Assembly: GCA_030374765.1 (NCBI GenBank)
Contig: JARGXX010000092.1
Span: 2,392,001 to 2,456,000 of the forward strand
Length of the DNA: 64,000 nucleotides
Reading direction: 5' to 3'
Source of the DNA: Agarophyton chilense
Taxonomy: Eukaryota > Rhodophyta > Florideophyceae > Gracilariales > Gracilariaceae
The notes under the pieces were generated by a model. That model was not told where the DNA came from, ran no database searches, and saw only the letters and a program-made list of their open reading frames with translations. The position numbers and the translations under genes were made by a program. Shown here one piece after another: positions 1-13,782 of the stretch (its first letter is position 1; every line of letters starts with the position of its first letter).

Positions 1-1319
1 TTCTCTTCCCGATGTCGGGCAACCAATGCCCTTATCAAGGGGTCCAAACCATCCAAAAACATGGTTCATCTCTCGTAGGCGGGGACTACATTCCCGCATC
101 GGTGAAACGCTTTATTCGAGCGAGTTGAATACACCGTTTCGGTTTCCATCGGCTTCTGCCGCGTATCCCTTAATGCAAGGATTGCTTCTTGAATCGCATT
201 TCCAGTAGCGTATGACCTCAAGAGGTACTGCACCTCTTCGGGCCAGCACGTGACTCCCCCTTCCGAGGCTCGGGATGATCCACGGACGGAGTTGAACTGG
301 TCTTCAGCCATCCCCTTTAAGAAATAGAGTAATGCAAGATACGCTTGCGCTTCACTCATACCGAGGATGTCAGCCTCCTGGACGAACCTCGCAAGGAAAT
401 CGAGCACCAGAACTGGGTCTGTTCCTGTGAACTCCCTCTTCTGTAGGGTGATGCTCAGCCTTTTGATGTAGTCCTTGACCTTACCCGTTCCACGGGATGT
501 TCGATCTCCCGAAGGGTTATCCAACCGGCAATAGCGGTACGATATAAGCTTCCGATAGAGAGGATTCGTCGGCTTCAGCTCCCTTAATCCAAGGTGTTTC
601 CTACCCTTCTTCCGGGTACGGATTGCCCCTTGAGAGGTGTAAGTAGCCTTCGACCGAGTCGCCCGGGATGACCGGCGTCCATCTTCACTATCCGAAGATT
701 CGGAGAACGAACTCGATGACGAGCGATTGGGATCGGAATCCGATAAATCCTCTTGGAGGTGAACCCTCTTCTTGGACTTGCGGCGGTCCCGTTTAGCGGA
801 GCGGTGTTCTTCGTCTTCCAAAACGTCGGGTTTATCCTTCGAGGCTTTTGTGTCTCCTTCCATACGGATAATGGCCTCGAGGGTGTCCAGCCGAGCTCGG
901 AAGCGTTCCGCTTGCACGCGGTGTTCCTCCCCGAGGCTCCGGTACTCCTGGATAAAGACCCCAGGGGTACCAAAGCTTTCCAAAAGGGAGTTCACATCCC
1001 TCCTCAGGGTACGAAGGTCATCGGCGACTCCCCGCACCGGGGCGTCCTCCACCTTGAGGCGGAGGGTAGTAACCTCCTGAAGGAGCTCGACGTGAGCCGC
1101 GTTGGCGATATCGATTCGAGTCTCCAGGCGCTGTAATTCAGGGTCGGCCCGACTTCGGGATCCTGCTGAGGGGGTCTCCACCACTAGAGCTGGGCCCACA
1201 GCCACGACCTCTCGAGGACCTGAAACCATTGAGGGTGCTCTCCGAGTGTCCGGATCGATACCGTAATCGTTCCGATCTTCGGGAATTGAGCTCCTCGATC
1301 TAGGCGGGGCCGGGGGCAC
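1..1319 (-). mobile_element. Ty3/Gypsy gag fossil, cut by the window edge
   Basis: A gag-like polypeptide of about 417 residues is readable on the minus strand from about 1319 down to 66. Its C-terminal half carries FTGTDPVLVLDFLARF followed by a helical segment (AQAYLALLYFLKG). The plus-strand Gypsy element at 7.4 kb has the equivalent FTGTDPIAVIEFLQKF, so I call this a gag of the same superfamily but a different family. The middle is Ser/Arg/Lys-rich. Protease, reverse transcriptase and integrase would lie to the left, outside the window, so whether the element is whole cannot be judged. No LTR was identified on the right side. Confidence 0.6.
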
Positions 1320-2655
1320 TGGATTCGCTTGACGGTTCGATCCAGTCCTGGAACCATGGGCAGGCGGCGAGATGCTGCAGACACGACACCGATGATTCGG
1401 GGTAACGATGAAATTCGATCACGAGATTCCCGGAGAACGGATGACGTAACACAAAACAAAAATAAAAACCAATTCCACTCTTTCCAAAGGGGACCACTAC
1501 AACAAATCTTCACGACGATGCATCCTCTTCCAAGAGATATTCCGACACGTGGATGACCAACCCAAAAGTCCGAGAACGGATTCTGAGTCGGGAAACCACT
1601 TGTGGAGCAAAACCCGGCGACGGGAAGTGCTCTCAAGGTGTTCGAAGCCTTGCTCTCTGGGGGAGGTAGATTCAGAGACAGAGCCCTCCGTTCCACCCGT
1701 AGTGTGAGGTGTAACTCCCACGGGGGATGCCGGCAGTACAGACGAAGGTGAGGGGTAGAAACCGTTGGGTCGGGAATGGGTCTGGGTATCCCAAAGAATG
1801 GGGGAAAATCCGGCGAAGAGGAAAAACGGGGTGAGGTTCGGGCACTAACAGGCACCGGACCCGAGAACCAGGAAAGGGGCGAAACAACAAAAGAAACCCA
1901 ATACAGGGGCGAAAACCTGTCCTCGAAAGGAAACACAAAAAGCACGCAACAAGTAAACAGAACCCCCACGGGGTATCGTGCACGCAGGTCGTCTGAGCGG
2001 TCCCAAGGGGTTGGTTGCACGGAACCCAAACGTGGGCACTCTCCAAGTGGAGTCGTGTTCCTACGAAGGCGTTGCTAACCAGAGCCCCTTCCGGGTTGTA
2101 AGGCCGAAACGATGGCGACGAAGAACCTCTAAAGGTTTCAAAGACCAACCTTGGTTCCCATTTACTCTGAGCTTCGGACTGTCAGATCTCGTCTCCCTAA
2201 GTAGGGCCCACTAACTAAACTCTACTAATTACAGTAGTGCACACCTGCTCAGGGCCATACACGTGGAGATCCCACTGTCAAGGCCCAAAAGTCCAACGTT
2301 CTAACAAATATCCGAAAATCGGTGCCAAAGATAAGCCACATGTATCACGGGGCCAATCCAACCATGGGCCACCCGAATCTTCCCTTCATAGGCGAACTCT
2401 AACCAGAAAACAGTGCCACCTCAGCACACCTTAGAGGGGATCATAGTCATAACCCTCGGAGGGTTCAACCCTCATTCTATGAGTTGCATCTTCAAGTATC
2501 CCCTAACTGGGCGTTGCTCTACACGTCGGTAATCCTCGATAGCTCCAACGCATCCTCGAAATGAGGAAAGTAAAAGAAGTTAAGATAGGAAGGGGAGGAA
2601 ACAAGAATGGGTCGGCTAAGAGGCGTAGGAAGCGCATGCGTAGCGCCAGATAGTA
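1320..2655. other. No gene recognised; possible leader/LTR of the left Gypsy fossil
   Basis: This stretch lies between the gag fossil and the Copia fossil. Open frames exist on both strands, but none resembles a known family and they overlap one another. In minus-strand sense it would be the 5' leader and possibly the LTR of the left Gypsy element, but I could not find a matching second LTR or clear LTR ends. I see nothing else that can be supported. Confidence 0.4.
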
Positions 2656-5600
2656 CTAGTGTATGAATTCAGATACCCGTTTGTCGTTATTGATTACTTC
2701 TTGTGATAAACTACCCGTTACTAGTACTTCGTTAAGCCTCCTATACATGACCAAGTTGCGCTTAGTCAAGGCATCAGCTAGATTGCGAGTTCCACTTATC
2801 CTCTGTAGTACTGATATTTCGCCGGCTTCGAATGAGTCCCTAGGTCGTGCCAGTTTAGGGCGTAGACGATAGTCTTTTCCTTTGTGTAGCGTTGTAATGG
2901 TGGAGTATAGTGCATCGGAATCAACGGTTAAAACGAACGGAAGATCCGACTTAGAACCGTACACTTCTTTGATGCAGGAAGCCAAGAAAGCACCTCGATC
3001 GGCAGATAATGCAGCAGATAGAATCTTAGCGCCTATGGCACTGAAAGACACGCGTCCTTGTTTCGAACTCGACCAGTCAAGCGCATGGTACACAGCCGCT
3101 TCACCCCCCACTGGCAGGAACATTCCGGATATGTATCCGGTCTGGCCGTAAGACATTTTCCCTTGGCTTGCGTCAGAGAAGGCCAATAATCTCGGAGGCT
3201 TATCGAGGCTGGGTGGATGAGCGTAATGTATGACCGGTGTAAGAGTTTTCAACTCTTTCAACACTGAGTTCGCCACCATTAAATCGGAAACGCGGAGCAT
3301 TCCCACACGTTGCTGCAAAGAACTTGCGGCAAACGCTGCCTGTGGGATTACTCCATGACCAAAGTAGTTGAGTGCTCCCGTCAGTCCGAGGAAGGATGAC
3401 CGTTCATCAGCGGTGCATAGGTCATTGGACAGTTTTCGGGGACCTCGAGTGATGTTAAGTGGGTGAATTAATCCCATATACTCGGCCATGCTCGCTGAAA
3501 CCGAGCCATCGGGGTGGCAGGTGATACGAAGTCGGTTGAAGATGAGCTGTGGTTCACATTGAAATTTGCCAACATCAAAGCGAGAGGATATCTCCTCATG
3601 AAACCAGTTGATGGAGTCCCTCCTGCCAGCAATAAGCATGTCATCCACTACTTTAGCGAGCACGAGTTCAATCCTGTCGTTCTTCGTACGTAGCAGGAAG
3701 ATTTGAGGCAAGCCTGGCACTGCGTGAAACTGCTTTTCGAAAAGCCATTTCTCGATCGTCAGTCGCCAAAGTCTTCCCGACTCGACAAGACCATAAGTGG
3801 GAACTAGTATCTTCCAAATCACACCTCTCGGAGCCCACCCTTTCGGCGGGATCATGTAAATATCCCTGAGTAGTTTCTCACTTTGCAGGTAGGCACCTTT
3901 GATATCGATGGTCGCTAGGGAAAACTGAAGGAATGCGACTATTTACAAGACAAGCCGAATGATGGGGAACTGTGCAGACGAAGAGTCTTTCCGGATCGAA
4001 TCTTTGTCGCGATCTCGGTTTCCGTGAGGCACAAGTCGACACTTCAGTCGAAGTTTCCCTTTTTCTCCATCGCTTTTCCCATGAAAGAAATGGTGAGATG
4101 AAAGCAGATTTGCGTTACGAGGGAGGGATGACCTAGGAAGTTCCCGATAACAACCTTCGTAAACTCTCTTTTCATTTGCAATGGCTTTGTTAATGATCCA
4201 TTGTGGAAGAAACTGAAGGCGAGATTCCGACACATGCTCGTCGCCAAGTACCTGTTTGGCTTCACGGAGAATGGTCTGTTCGACACTTTCTAGAGATATC
4301 GGGGTGCTTGGAGTCAAGATAGTACTCTCTCCGCGATACCTTTTTCCGGTCGGGGCGGATTCCAAGGTTGTCCAATATCCTTACTAGGAACGTCGACCAC
4401 CTTGGCCTTGCCTCCTGAGAGCAGAGTGATCACAGAGGGGTGAGAGGACCAAAGCGAGGATTTTTCATTGAGGATGAAGTTCAAGCTTCCACGCTTATCG
4501 ACCAAAGACTTTCCTGGTTCGAAGTTCGGAACAGCATTGTCCTGGTCTCGTCCGTTTTCATTGTTCTGCTGAGTTTCTTCGCTATCGTTGTTTCCCTCTA
4601 GGCTGTCTTCATCTAGGATTGAATGAGACCGCGGGTACCGATGTCCCATTTGGTCAAGGTCGAACAAAAGCGAAGACTTCGGTACCAGCCTAATGTCTTC
4701 ATAGGCGGCATGGATCGGTGACCCTCGGTGATCCTGGCTTGACGAAAGCAAGTGCGAATGTTTCTTGGCTTCTCGAAAATAAGCCAACATCCATTTGCCT
4801 GCTTTCGGTCCCTTCTTGAAGAAATATACCGGAGTTCCGCGGCGACAGTGCGAATCTGGTATAGTACGGGGATTTCGGATTACTTGAAGCGTTTGAATAG
4901 CCTTGCGAGCGACTTGTTCCTGGTAAGCTTCGATGTGATCTAAAGGAACTTGTTGCTGCAGGAGTCCAAGAATGGACGGTATATAACCACGTGCAATTTC
5001 GAAGATACTTAGCTTCTTTCCCCCGTACACGATGTTACTGAGGTACGTCGCGCGAGATAATGCATCTCGGAAGTTGTAGTCCTCATTTTGAACGACTGCG
5101 GAATAGTTTGCGTCCTGCAAAAGCCGAAGCGCAAACAACCGGACTACACCATTCTTCGCTTCCACGACGCCAATTTTTTTATGGCGACGTGCGGGACAAA
5201 GCTCGAACGAGATTGAATGGGCCCCAAGTAGTCGGCGGAAGATGGATTTCTCGAACTCCGTGTCTCCAGAGACCACTGCTGGGGGCCCGTTCACGTTGAT
5301 CCAGTCTCGTTCAAAGGTCGTAACCACGAGCTCCATTTACGTCGACGTCATGAGAGTAGTTGCTGAAAACACTGATGACAAATCCACTATATGGAGTATG
5401 GGTGTATTGTCCATCTCATTGATGAACATAAAGTCGACCTGGACATGATAATTGAAAGATATCAGAAGCCTTCGGAAAGAAGCCTTCCCTGACGCTAGAG
5501 GGCGTCCAATAATTTTACATCCAGTTCATTTGTCGAGCGCAACATGCAGTGCCTGTTTCAAGACCGGGGTGAGCACTCCAGCGCGACGACGAATCTCAAC

Positions 5601-5936
5601 CATATCGTCGAAGGTCAGATGATTGTAGCCATGGAGCTTGGATGCAAACTTCTTTGCAACTTTTCCGTCAGAGAACTTCGCCTTTGATACCCTCTCAAAG
5701 CGGTTCGAGAAGAATGTTCTGTGAGACGAGAAGAAGGACTGGATAGATGTTTCGTCGACCAGCATAACCAAGAGCCTTTTACGAACTATATCTTCCGAAT
5801 CCTCAACGAGACGAGAAGAGTAGGTGGAAGAATAGAGAACTTTATTTGACGAACCACCAACTCCTTTCGGGATCACAAGCAAGTCCTCTTCACCTATTAG
5901 GTTGGACTTGTGAACGATCTGGTTTCCCAGCAACAA
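2656..5936 (-). mobile_element. Ty1/Copia retrotransposon fossil
   Basis: Read on the minus strand from right to left: an N-terminal piece at about 5.9-5.5 kb, an integrase core at about 5.3-4.4 kb (VVSGDTEFEKSIF around a catalytic Asp, then a segment with EAKNGVVR), then reverse transcriptase and RNase H at about 3.9-2.7 kb. The RT shows IPPKGWAPRGVIWKILVPTY and GLVESGRLWRL, the Copia pattern of VWKL..YGL....LW. The RNase H ends with NLADALTKRN, matching the Copia ADALTK signature. The coding region is broken, with roughly three or four breaks. No LTR pair or target duplication was found, so age cannot be set; it looks moderately old. Confidence 0.8.
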
Positions 5937-6430
5937 GGACCCATCTCCATCAACAAGCTAGAATGGAATCCTTGTCTTATTTACGTTTATATCAATAATT
6001 GGCGGATCCCAAATAGCAAACACAAGCCGAGCGTCGTCTCAGATAACTCCATAACCGTGAAAGAACGGATCTCGGTCCAGTTCTCGCAGCTGAAAAGAAA
6101 TCGACAAGGCAGAGGCCACGTCTGTGTTTTCGGAAAGCTAGTATGGAGTGCTGGATTTCTAGTTTGGGTGTGCTAGAATGTCTATGGTTAGAATTCAAAA
6201 AAATGCAGAATTTTGATGCCAGAACTTCTAGCGCAAAAATACTAGCCCGAGTGAATTTTGGGGAGAATGTAGAAAACTAGCAAACGTCCTTACTAACACT
6301 GGCACACTAAGAAGAATGGAAGAGAACTTGTGAGATATCTTTCGATGCTCAATTATCCTAGACTATCGTATAGTGGCAGAAGGTCTGACCTTTGAGGTTG
6401 TCAATATAATGCACAGACCCTGTAGGTGAT
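5937..6430. other. No gene; flank of the Copia fossil
   Basis: AT-richer sequence between the Copia 5' coding end and the candidate Gypsy LTR. In element sense it is where the Copia leader and 5' LTR should be, but I found no repeat partner on the far side of the element. No RNA gene was recognised. Confidence 0.35.
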
Positions 6431-7441
6431 TGGTGCGAGGGATCATCGGCCACGCAGCTCCGGGCGAGCTACCATCTAGGTGTTGTCAGCCACGTGTAGT
6501 GTTGACATGTACCTTCTGGTTGAGTAATTGTTAGTAATTGTAATTGCAATTACATTCATTTTAGTACAGTAGTGGCGTGGCCACCTGGCACTGTAGCCAG
6601 TGCCAGCTAGGTCTCTGACACTAGGTCAGAGACCGTGCCTTGCTGGCACCTCCCGGGTGATCTGGAGAGTGCAGTCCACTGCATATAGGGAACTGCACCT
6701 CCCCCATCCTAATCTGATAAAGACAGGCACCACTTGGGTCACGACTATACCTTTTGGTTTCTCGTTTCTCAATTACCACACAGGCTTTCCCGCGCGTCGA
6801 CGCCTACCATCGTTCACCTACACGGTATAGGCTAGTTGCCCCGGCGTTTGCCCCTGCGGGGTTTCACGGTGCCCTGTTACCATCGAGGTTTACTACATCC
6901 ACCTTCTAAGGTTGAGCGTCAACACGTTCTCTACGGTTGAGCGTCACTATGCTCCCGAGACAAGACAGTAGCATACCCCAGAAATGATTGTACAATATTT
7001 TGGTCTCCCGAGTTAGAAAATATTTTTAGGTTTCGTCGTACCTTCACGGTTCACACGAGATTCCGAGAAGGATTGGATGTTCGTACACCTCTTTGGTTTC
7101 AGGAAATCCTGCAAAGCAATACAGGATACCACTATTGGTCACCAATGGAACGACCTAAAAGGAATACGAGTGGTGCGAGCGCCCCGCAAAGCCATGAAGG
7201 TCCTAAAGGAGCCCCATCGGCTCAACCGATTCTGGAAAACCCTGAGGAGCTGCTCCGGTATCCTCGGGACAAAAACGTAAAGGTACATGCTCCGCCGCCT
7301 ATGGCAACGGAACCTCAGAGGTAATTACCAATTAAGGTTGCAGCGGAGGAGCTATGGCCCCAGCTCGAAGAGCGAGCGAAAGCGCTCGTCACCCTCGCAG
7401 TCGAGGATGCATTCACCGTAAAGGGGAAGTCGGATGCCCGG
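6431..7441 (+). repeat. Candidate 5' LTR and leader of the plus-strand Gypsy element
   Basis: Sequence just upstream of the Gypsy gag with two neat inverted repeats side by side: CTGGCACT/AGTGCCAG (6585-6606, 6-nt loop) and GGTCTCTGAC/GTCAGAGACC (6610-6634, 5-nt loop). Such hairpins are compatible with the R/U5 region of an LTR. A short internal repeat (ggttgagcgtca at about 6912 and 6940) is also present. The partner LTR is missing because the element is cut off at 12.83 kb, so the LTR ends are guesses. Confidence 0.35.
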
Positions 7442-10400
7442 ATGGTTCCGCCCTCAATGGACGTCGATGCATTTATCCGTATTGTGGTTGACCGAACAGC
7501 TCAAGAGCTGTCGGAAAGGAGACCTGAAATGGTGAAACAGTATCTCTTTGTAGATGATAGGGAGCATGTTTACCGCGCTTTGCAGGACCTTTGGGTTTCC
7601 GAGGGATTCGCAGAATCCCGACCTAAACAGCTGAACATCGCAAAACGCATACCAAAAGGGTTCCAAATGAGTCATTCCACCCATTACAAACACTTACCTA
7701 CTGATAGTGAGTACCTACAAGGTCCAAGGCAGAGTCAAGAGGTCCCGGGGAAGGTAGATCCTCAAGACATTTATCTGCCACCAATTATTGGTTTCGTTCA
7801 AAAGGATAACCATGGAGGTGGTCCCAAGGACGATTTGTCTGACTCGTTGGATGAGCGACGAAGAAACCGAAAAGGGAAGAAGCGGAGGCCGAAGAGAGTA
7901 AAGAATCGAGAGGATGATTCAGACCCCGACTCGTCAGACTCCAGTTCCGATACGAGTTCATCGTCGGATGATGACCGTAAAGGTAAGAAGAAGAAGAAAC
8001 CGAACAGGTCTACGAAGAAGTCGTCGAAAAAGAACCGAAAGGGTAGAAAGCGATACAATGAGTCGCCCGAATTTGAGACGGACACCGAAATGGACCTGGA
8101 GATGCACCAACCGTTGAACGATATGTTCACAAAAGCGGTTGATTACAGGACTTATCGGTTGATCAGCAAGTCTTCTGAATATACCCAAGAGGGTGTCCAG
8201 AAGATTACTAAGCACCACAAGAAGGTCAGCTTCCAAATGGGTGACACAACCTTCACAGGTACGGATCCTATTGCAGTGATTGAGTTTCTACAAAAGTTTA
8301 AGCTTGCATGTGACCAAAATGGTTTTTCCGAGGGCAGTGCTATGTGGCTATTTCAGTTTTACCTGAAAGAACAAGCATACTACTTGCTGCAGGGTAGGCT
8401 CCGCGGCAATACCTTAGCGATGGATGAGGATGGCACAGAGATGTTGGAGTCATACCCAGAAGTGGTCAATTTACTTTTGGAAACATACACCACCGATGGG
8501 GTTATCCAAGAGGCTTATTCGGGAGTCCTCGCCTAACATCAAAGGTCTGGGCAAACCGAATCAGAGTTTTAGCTCGTGCATTGGAATCTGGCAACCCGTT
8601 GTGGTAATGTGTTCACTACTCTGAGGATAAACTCGCTATTTGCCGACAATGTCGACAGAGCGATCCGTTCCCAGGTACGCAATTACCTGGGCACTAACCG
8701 AAAGGTAGACTACAATGGGCTGGCTCGATACTCCCAGGGTCTTGGAGATACCCTTCGGACGGGAAAGAAACCAGCCGTGCCTCCAACATCGAAGGATAAA
8801 CCGAAAAGGTCGGTCTTGGAAATTGAAGATACCACAACCTAAGAGGGTAGCTCGCACCTCTAAGTACCTACAGGGACCGCTATCCACTTGGTAGCGACCC
8901 AGGGGCGGTTCTCGAAACCGTCGACGGTAGGAAATTGGTCTTCAACGCGTACACCAAACTCGGTACAATCGCCGCCAAGTGCTAAGAGCTCGCAGAGGAT
9001 GCAGGGAGCGAGCTCCCATAACTTGCCACCCAAATCCTACGCCACTGCTCTAACCAACCAGGTTTCGAAGCCCCCCTCAATGATAACGCGAGATCCCCAA
9101 ACTGGAGGCCTCGTTTGCGGGTTCTGTCTGGCGATAGACCATTTGGCAAAAAATTGCGCTAACTCACCTCCAGGGATGAGAGACCAGTTGATTCAAGCTC
9201 GCATGCAGAATGACCAACGCCTCTATAAGTTTTCAACGCAAGCACCAAATAGGTTCCAAATCCGTACACCGGTACAGGTCAATACCATCGGAGAAACACC
9301 AAACTTGGACTCAACCCCTCCCGTACAGGAGGAAAACACCGAACGGTTGGCGTAATGGCCGAACCCAACCTGCAAGTGGAAGGCCAATCGATACCCAGAA
9401 CCTTGAAGGTGGAAGAGGACACTTCACAACCAGTTCCGGCTCGTCATATGAAGTACAACAACTACAAAGTACGTGCTTCAATGTGTTTCTTCGATCGCCT
9501 TGCGGTTCCGGTCACCTGCGTGTTGGATACGGGGGCCGGCCCAAACGTTACTTCGGAACCTGAGCCGACCTCCCGACAACAACCCGCTGGTGGATGCAAA
9601 TGAGCGCCCATTAAACCTTCGAGGTATGCTCACTACTGTGGTACAGCTCGGACACCTCAAAGTAAGACTGCAATTCTTTGCTGTCGACCGTTTACCAACA
9701 GACTGCCTACTTGGTACGAACTTCATTGACCGACATGTCAAAGCAATCCTTCCTGGTTCCCGTACCGTCGCCCTACGTCAGGGGGGACGAATTGCCATTT
9801 TAGGTAATACGGAAACCAAACGGGGATGGTTCGTCAAACCGAAGAAAAAGATATCCACCAAAACGGTCTCCAACAAAGTGCGCATTACCGAACACGTTTT
9901 TATCCCGCCAATGCACCAAATATTGGTATCGGTGTCGTGTGCGACCCCTGGAGTGGTCATACTACAAAACCATCCGAGGTTAACACATCGACACCTCACC
10001 TTGATGGCCAACGGGATTGTCGACAACATCCCAAATCAACCCTTTAAGGTGTGACTCAGCAACCTCAGCAGTCATGACGTGAAGTTACTGAAAGATGCCA
10101 ATGTTTGCATAGCACAACCGGCACCACAAGGGGTCTTCACCGTAGCTCACAGTGATCTCGGCGAGGTCGCCATCGATAAGGGAGGGGGTGCGCAAATGCG
10201 TCCACAACCACAAAGGTATCGATAAATACCAACTTGGAAGCGAAAGCAACCGATAAGGCATCGGTAGACAATGAAGAGAAACCGGACCCTGAGAGACAAT
10301 GGCAAGATGCAGTCCAGATCGGTGAAGAAAACGGCCAACTGTGGGGCCGTATTATCGACCTTCTGGAGGATTTTGAAACCATGTGGTGAGGCCATCTGGG

Positions 10401-12826
10401 CCGAACTAAGGCCACACAGCATTGCATCGAGCTCCTCCCTGACTCGAAGCCGATTTACCAGGAACCATACTGAGCAGGTCCGAAGGCGAGAGAGATAGAA
10501 CTCAAAGAAGTGGAGCGAATGCTCCAAGAAGGGGTAATTGAACCAGCCAACTCAGATTGGTCTAGTGCCGTGGTTCTGCTTCAGAAGAAAGGAAATAACC
10601 TTAGGAGTTTCTGTGTGGACTACTGGAGGCTCAATAGCGTGACCATCAGGGATTCGGACCCGATACCTAGAAAGGATGAGTGCATCGAATCCTTGGGAGA
10701 TGCGCAGATATTTACCACGTTGGATGCCAATTGTGGCTATTGGCAGGTACCCGTAGGTGAGGGAGATCGAGACAAAACGACCTTCACGGGCCATGCAGGT
10801 TTTTTTCGCTTCACGCGGATGCCTTTCGGGTTACTCAATGCTCCAGCCACCTTTCGAAGAGCGCTGTATATCATCCTTCCGAAGGTTAAATGGACAACCG
10901 CCTTGGTATACATAGATGATGTAATCATCTATTACAGATCAGTAGAAGAGCAGTCGGCTCACGTACGCGCCGTACTGACCCTCCTAGCTGAGGCGGGGGT
11001 GACGCTGAAGCTACGCAAATGCGTCTTCTTTACCAGAACGGTTGAATACCTGGGACACATCATAGGCCCTGGTGCCCTAGACGTTGCGCCGAGCAACATT
11101 AGAGCCGTACAGAAGGTCAAGTTGCCACGATCCCAGACAGACGTACGATCCTTTATAGGTTTATGTAACGTCTATCGTCGCTTCGTGAAGGGATTCGCGA
11201 AAATAGTGGCTCCCCTCATCAAGAAGCTCCAGAAAAGTGAACCTGAACGGTTTGAGAATCTATCGAACGACGAAAGGGATACCTCTGAGGAAATAAAACG
11301 AGCGCTGTTTTCGCCGCCAATCTTAGCGTTACCGAAAACAGGTCTACCGTACACGCTGGATACAGATGCATCCCAGGCCCAAATTGGTGGTTTTGTCATG
11401 CAGAAGCAGCACAACGGGGACAAATTACCTATAGGGTACTGGAGCCGCGCTATGGATGAGGCGGTGCAGAACTACACGGTAACCGAGGAGGAATGTCGAG
11501 CAGTAGTGTGGAGCATGTTGATGCTCCGTCCATACCTGTATGGTGATCGCTTTACGTTGCGCACGGACCACGACACCTTAAGGTGGATCTTCGGACTCGC
11601 AGATGCGTCTGGTAGACTTGCCTGTTGGAGATTTAGACTGTCGGAGTTTGAACACGACGTACAGTACCGTCCAGGTATCAAGCACAACATAGCTCACGCT
11701 ATGTCACGCTTGGACACCTCATGGTTAGAGACAGAAACGGTGGACGATGATATCCCGTGCTTTTTGGTGTCACCAAACCAAAATGGAACCGGCGAAAACC
11801 TAGAAGGATGTTGGGACTTACCTGAAGAAGGTGCCTTGCAGACCAGCGATATGGCACCGCAGATACTGACCCTAGAGGAAACGAACGTCATGCCCGTAAC
11901 CCGAGAGGAATTTCTACGAGAACAGGCCCAAGATGCGTACTGCAGAACCCTGGCTGACCAAATTGGTTTCAAAGGATCACCTTTCGAAGTGGATCACGAT
12001 GGGTACATCGTGGGAAGGTCAACCTTGGATGGTAGCCTTTCAAAGGTGGTTCCAAAGGCACCGCGCCCGAGAGTCTTGTATCTCGCGCACTACCCGCGAC
12101 TACCGGGACACCCCGGTGCCACCAGGATGTATCACACCTTGAGGCAACAGTTCTATTGGCCTCATGTGGCCCATGATGTCTATACCTTTGTAGGTCAATG
12201 CAAATCTTGTGTTTGTACCCGCGGTGGTATTCGAAAACATCAAAAGTACCTCAAGCTGTTCCCAGCAGCGGGTCCACTGGAGTTTGTTGCGATAGACCAT
12301 CTAGGACCACTTCCCAAAACCAAGAATGGGTGTCAGCACATTCTAGTGATCACCGACAGGTTTTCGAAGCTCACGAGAGCGATACCTTTAAAGGAGACGA
12401 AGGCAACCACGCTGGGGATCGCGTTCTTCAAGAATTGGGTCTACCTGTATGGTGCACCAGTGTACCTACTTACCGATAATGGTTCAAACTTGGCATCGAA
12501 GTTCTTCGAAGCAGTCTATAACCTCTTGGGTATCAAGCACTATTTCACGACTGCCTACCACCCGCACACGAACGGACAGGTCGAGCGCCTTAACCACACT
12601 CTGGTATCAAGGCTACGACACTATACGGAAGAGCACCAAACTGGGTAGGATGAGCTGGTGCAACCGCTCACCTACTATTATAACCTTCAGGTACACCGGT
12701 CAACGCAGACCGCTGCCTTTGATTTGGTTCTTTCGCGACACCTTCCATGTATTGTAGTGCAGGGAGATCATACCACCAGCACTGCAGCTGGCACACTGAC
12801 CCCTGGCCAGGTCAAGCGGAATACCC
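7442..12826 (+). mobile_element. Ty3/Gypsy retrotransposon fossil, 3' end lost
   Basis: Parts in order on the plus strand: gag at about 7.4-8.8 kb (FTGTDPIAVIEFLQKF, Ser/Asp and Lys-rich linker); a CCHC zinc knuckle near 9.1 kb (CGFCLAIDHLAKNC); aspartic protease near 9.5-9.8 kb (VLDTGAGPNV, then DCLLGTNFID); reverse transcriptase at about 10.5-11.2 kb (FTRMPFGLLNAPATF, VYIDDVIIY); RNase H near 11.3-11.7 kb (YTLDTDASQAQIGGF); integrase at about 12.0-12.8 kb (HH-CC zinc finger, LTDNGSN, HTNGQVERLNH). The RT/RNase H/integrase order places it in Ty3/Gypsy. It is broken, with about five breaks, and is replaced at 12.83 kb by a family-A repeat, so the 3' LTR is gone. The long open RT-integrase stretch suggests modest age. 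Confidence 0.9.
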
Positions 12827-13782
12827 TATATATATTACAGGTTGTAAGTGTGGGCTGGCGCTTGGTAAAACGCAGTTGTCAGTAGCGCTTGGTAATTACA
12901 TACACCAAGCGCCACGCGCTGCATTCGACGTATGTGCGATTTTGACCCCCTGGATGGAAAACGTTGTGCTGGAGAGCGCGTATGACACATTGGCACGCTC
13001 AAAAAATCGTGGCTAATTGCGCTCAGGCGCTTCGTTTGGGTAACGTAGCGCGCGACTTGCCAGATGTTGGGGCGCAGCACCCATTTTCGCAATTTTTGCA
13101 TTTGAAAAAATCATAAATTTTACGCGCGCTTGGCTTTCTGCCAAATCCTGCGTTTGCACATGTTTTATTGTAACATTTTTGCTGCACAACGTGGAGGCGT
13201 GCGTCGAGTGTGGCACTCAAAGGCGCTTGGTTTCAGCCACATCTCCGCTGCACAGTCGAGCTGTGTTGTAAGCTGGATAATGTGCGAAAATTTTATCAAA
13301 AGAAAGGGTTAGGGTATGCGTTTGCGCTTGGTTCTGTGGCGATTTCGTGGAGGCAGTTGGCACATTGTCAGGCGTTTTGTATGTGCGTTTTTGGGGTCGT
13401 GGACGCGGCTAAAAAAGGTGCGTTTGCGCTTGGTTCTAGGATGGTTTTCATATCCGGCAACACTGGGGGCCGATATTCGTTGGTATTGTCAAGTTCAATG
13501 TAGGTTGAGTGTGGTGAGTAGTAGGTCAGGCGAGTGCTGGCGCCACACTCTCAGCTAAAGAAGACGCGTGCAGTGCGTTTAGTGAGGTAGGGATGACGTA
13601 TGCTTAACGATGCCAGGTAGGGTCTTATGACGTTAAGGTTTGTCCAACAGTGCCATCGCCACAAAGTAGCTATTGGTCAGGGCCTACGGGAGTTTACGTT
13701 TTCGTACAGGAAACCATTGTGTACGGGCTTTTACAGGTTTCAGGGGTTTAGGAGTTTAGGGGTTTTAGGGGAAGCTTTACCT
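12827..13782 (+). repeat. Subtelomeric repeat family A, copy 1
   Basis: A 0.95-kb repeat found again at 15324-16280 and 38751-39677 with very few differences, plus a 96-bp stub at 14901-14996. Every copy begins at the same junction, tatatatattacagg, although the DNA to the left differs each time (here it interrupts a Gypsy integrase). Near the left end is a hairpin, GCGCTTGGT/ACCAAGCGC (12885-12912). The right end runs into telomere-like GGGGTTTAGG sequence and a motif resembling the Penelope-element 3' end. Short ORFs inside are conserved only because the copies are young. Probably a nonautonomous or chromosome-end-added unit; no coding capacity is claimed. Confidence 0.8.

Noticed and set aside
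13210-13503. 97-residue frame repeated in each full A repeat
   Set aside because: It is conserved only because the repeats are nearly identical at DNA level; other frames in the same repeat are equally conserved and there is no domain.
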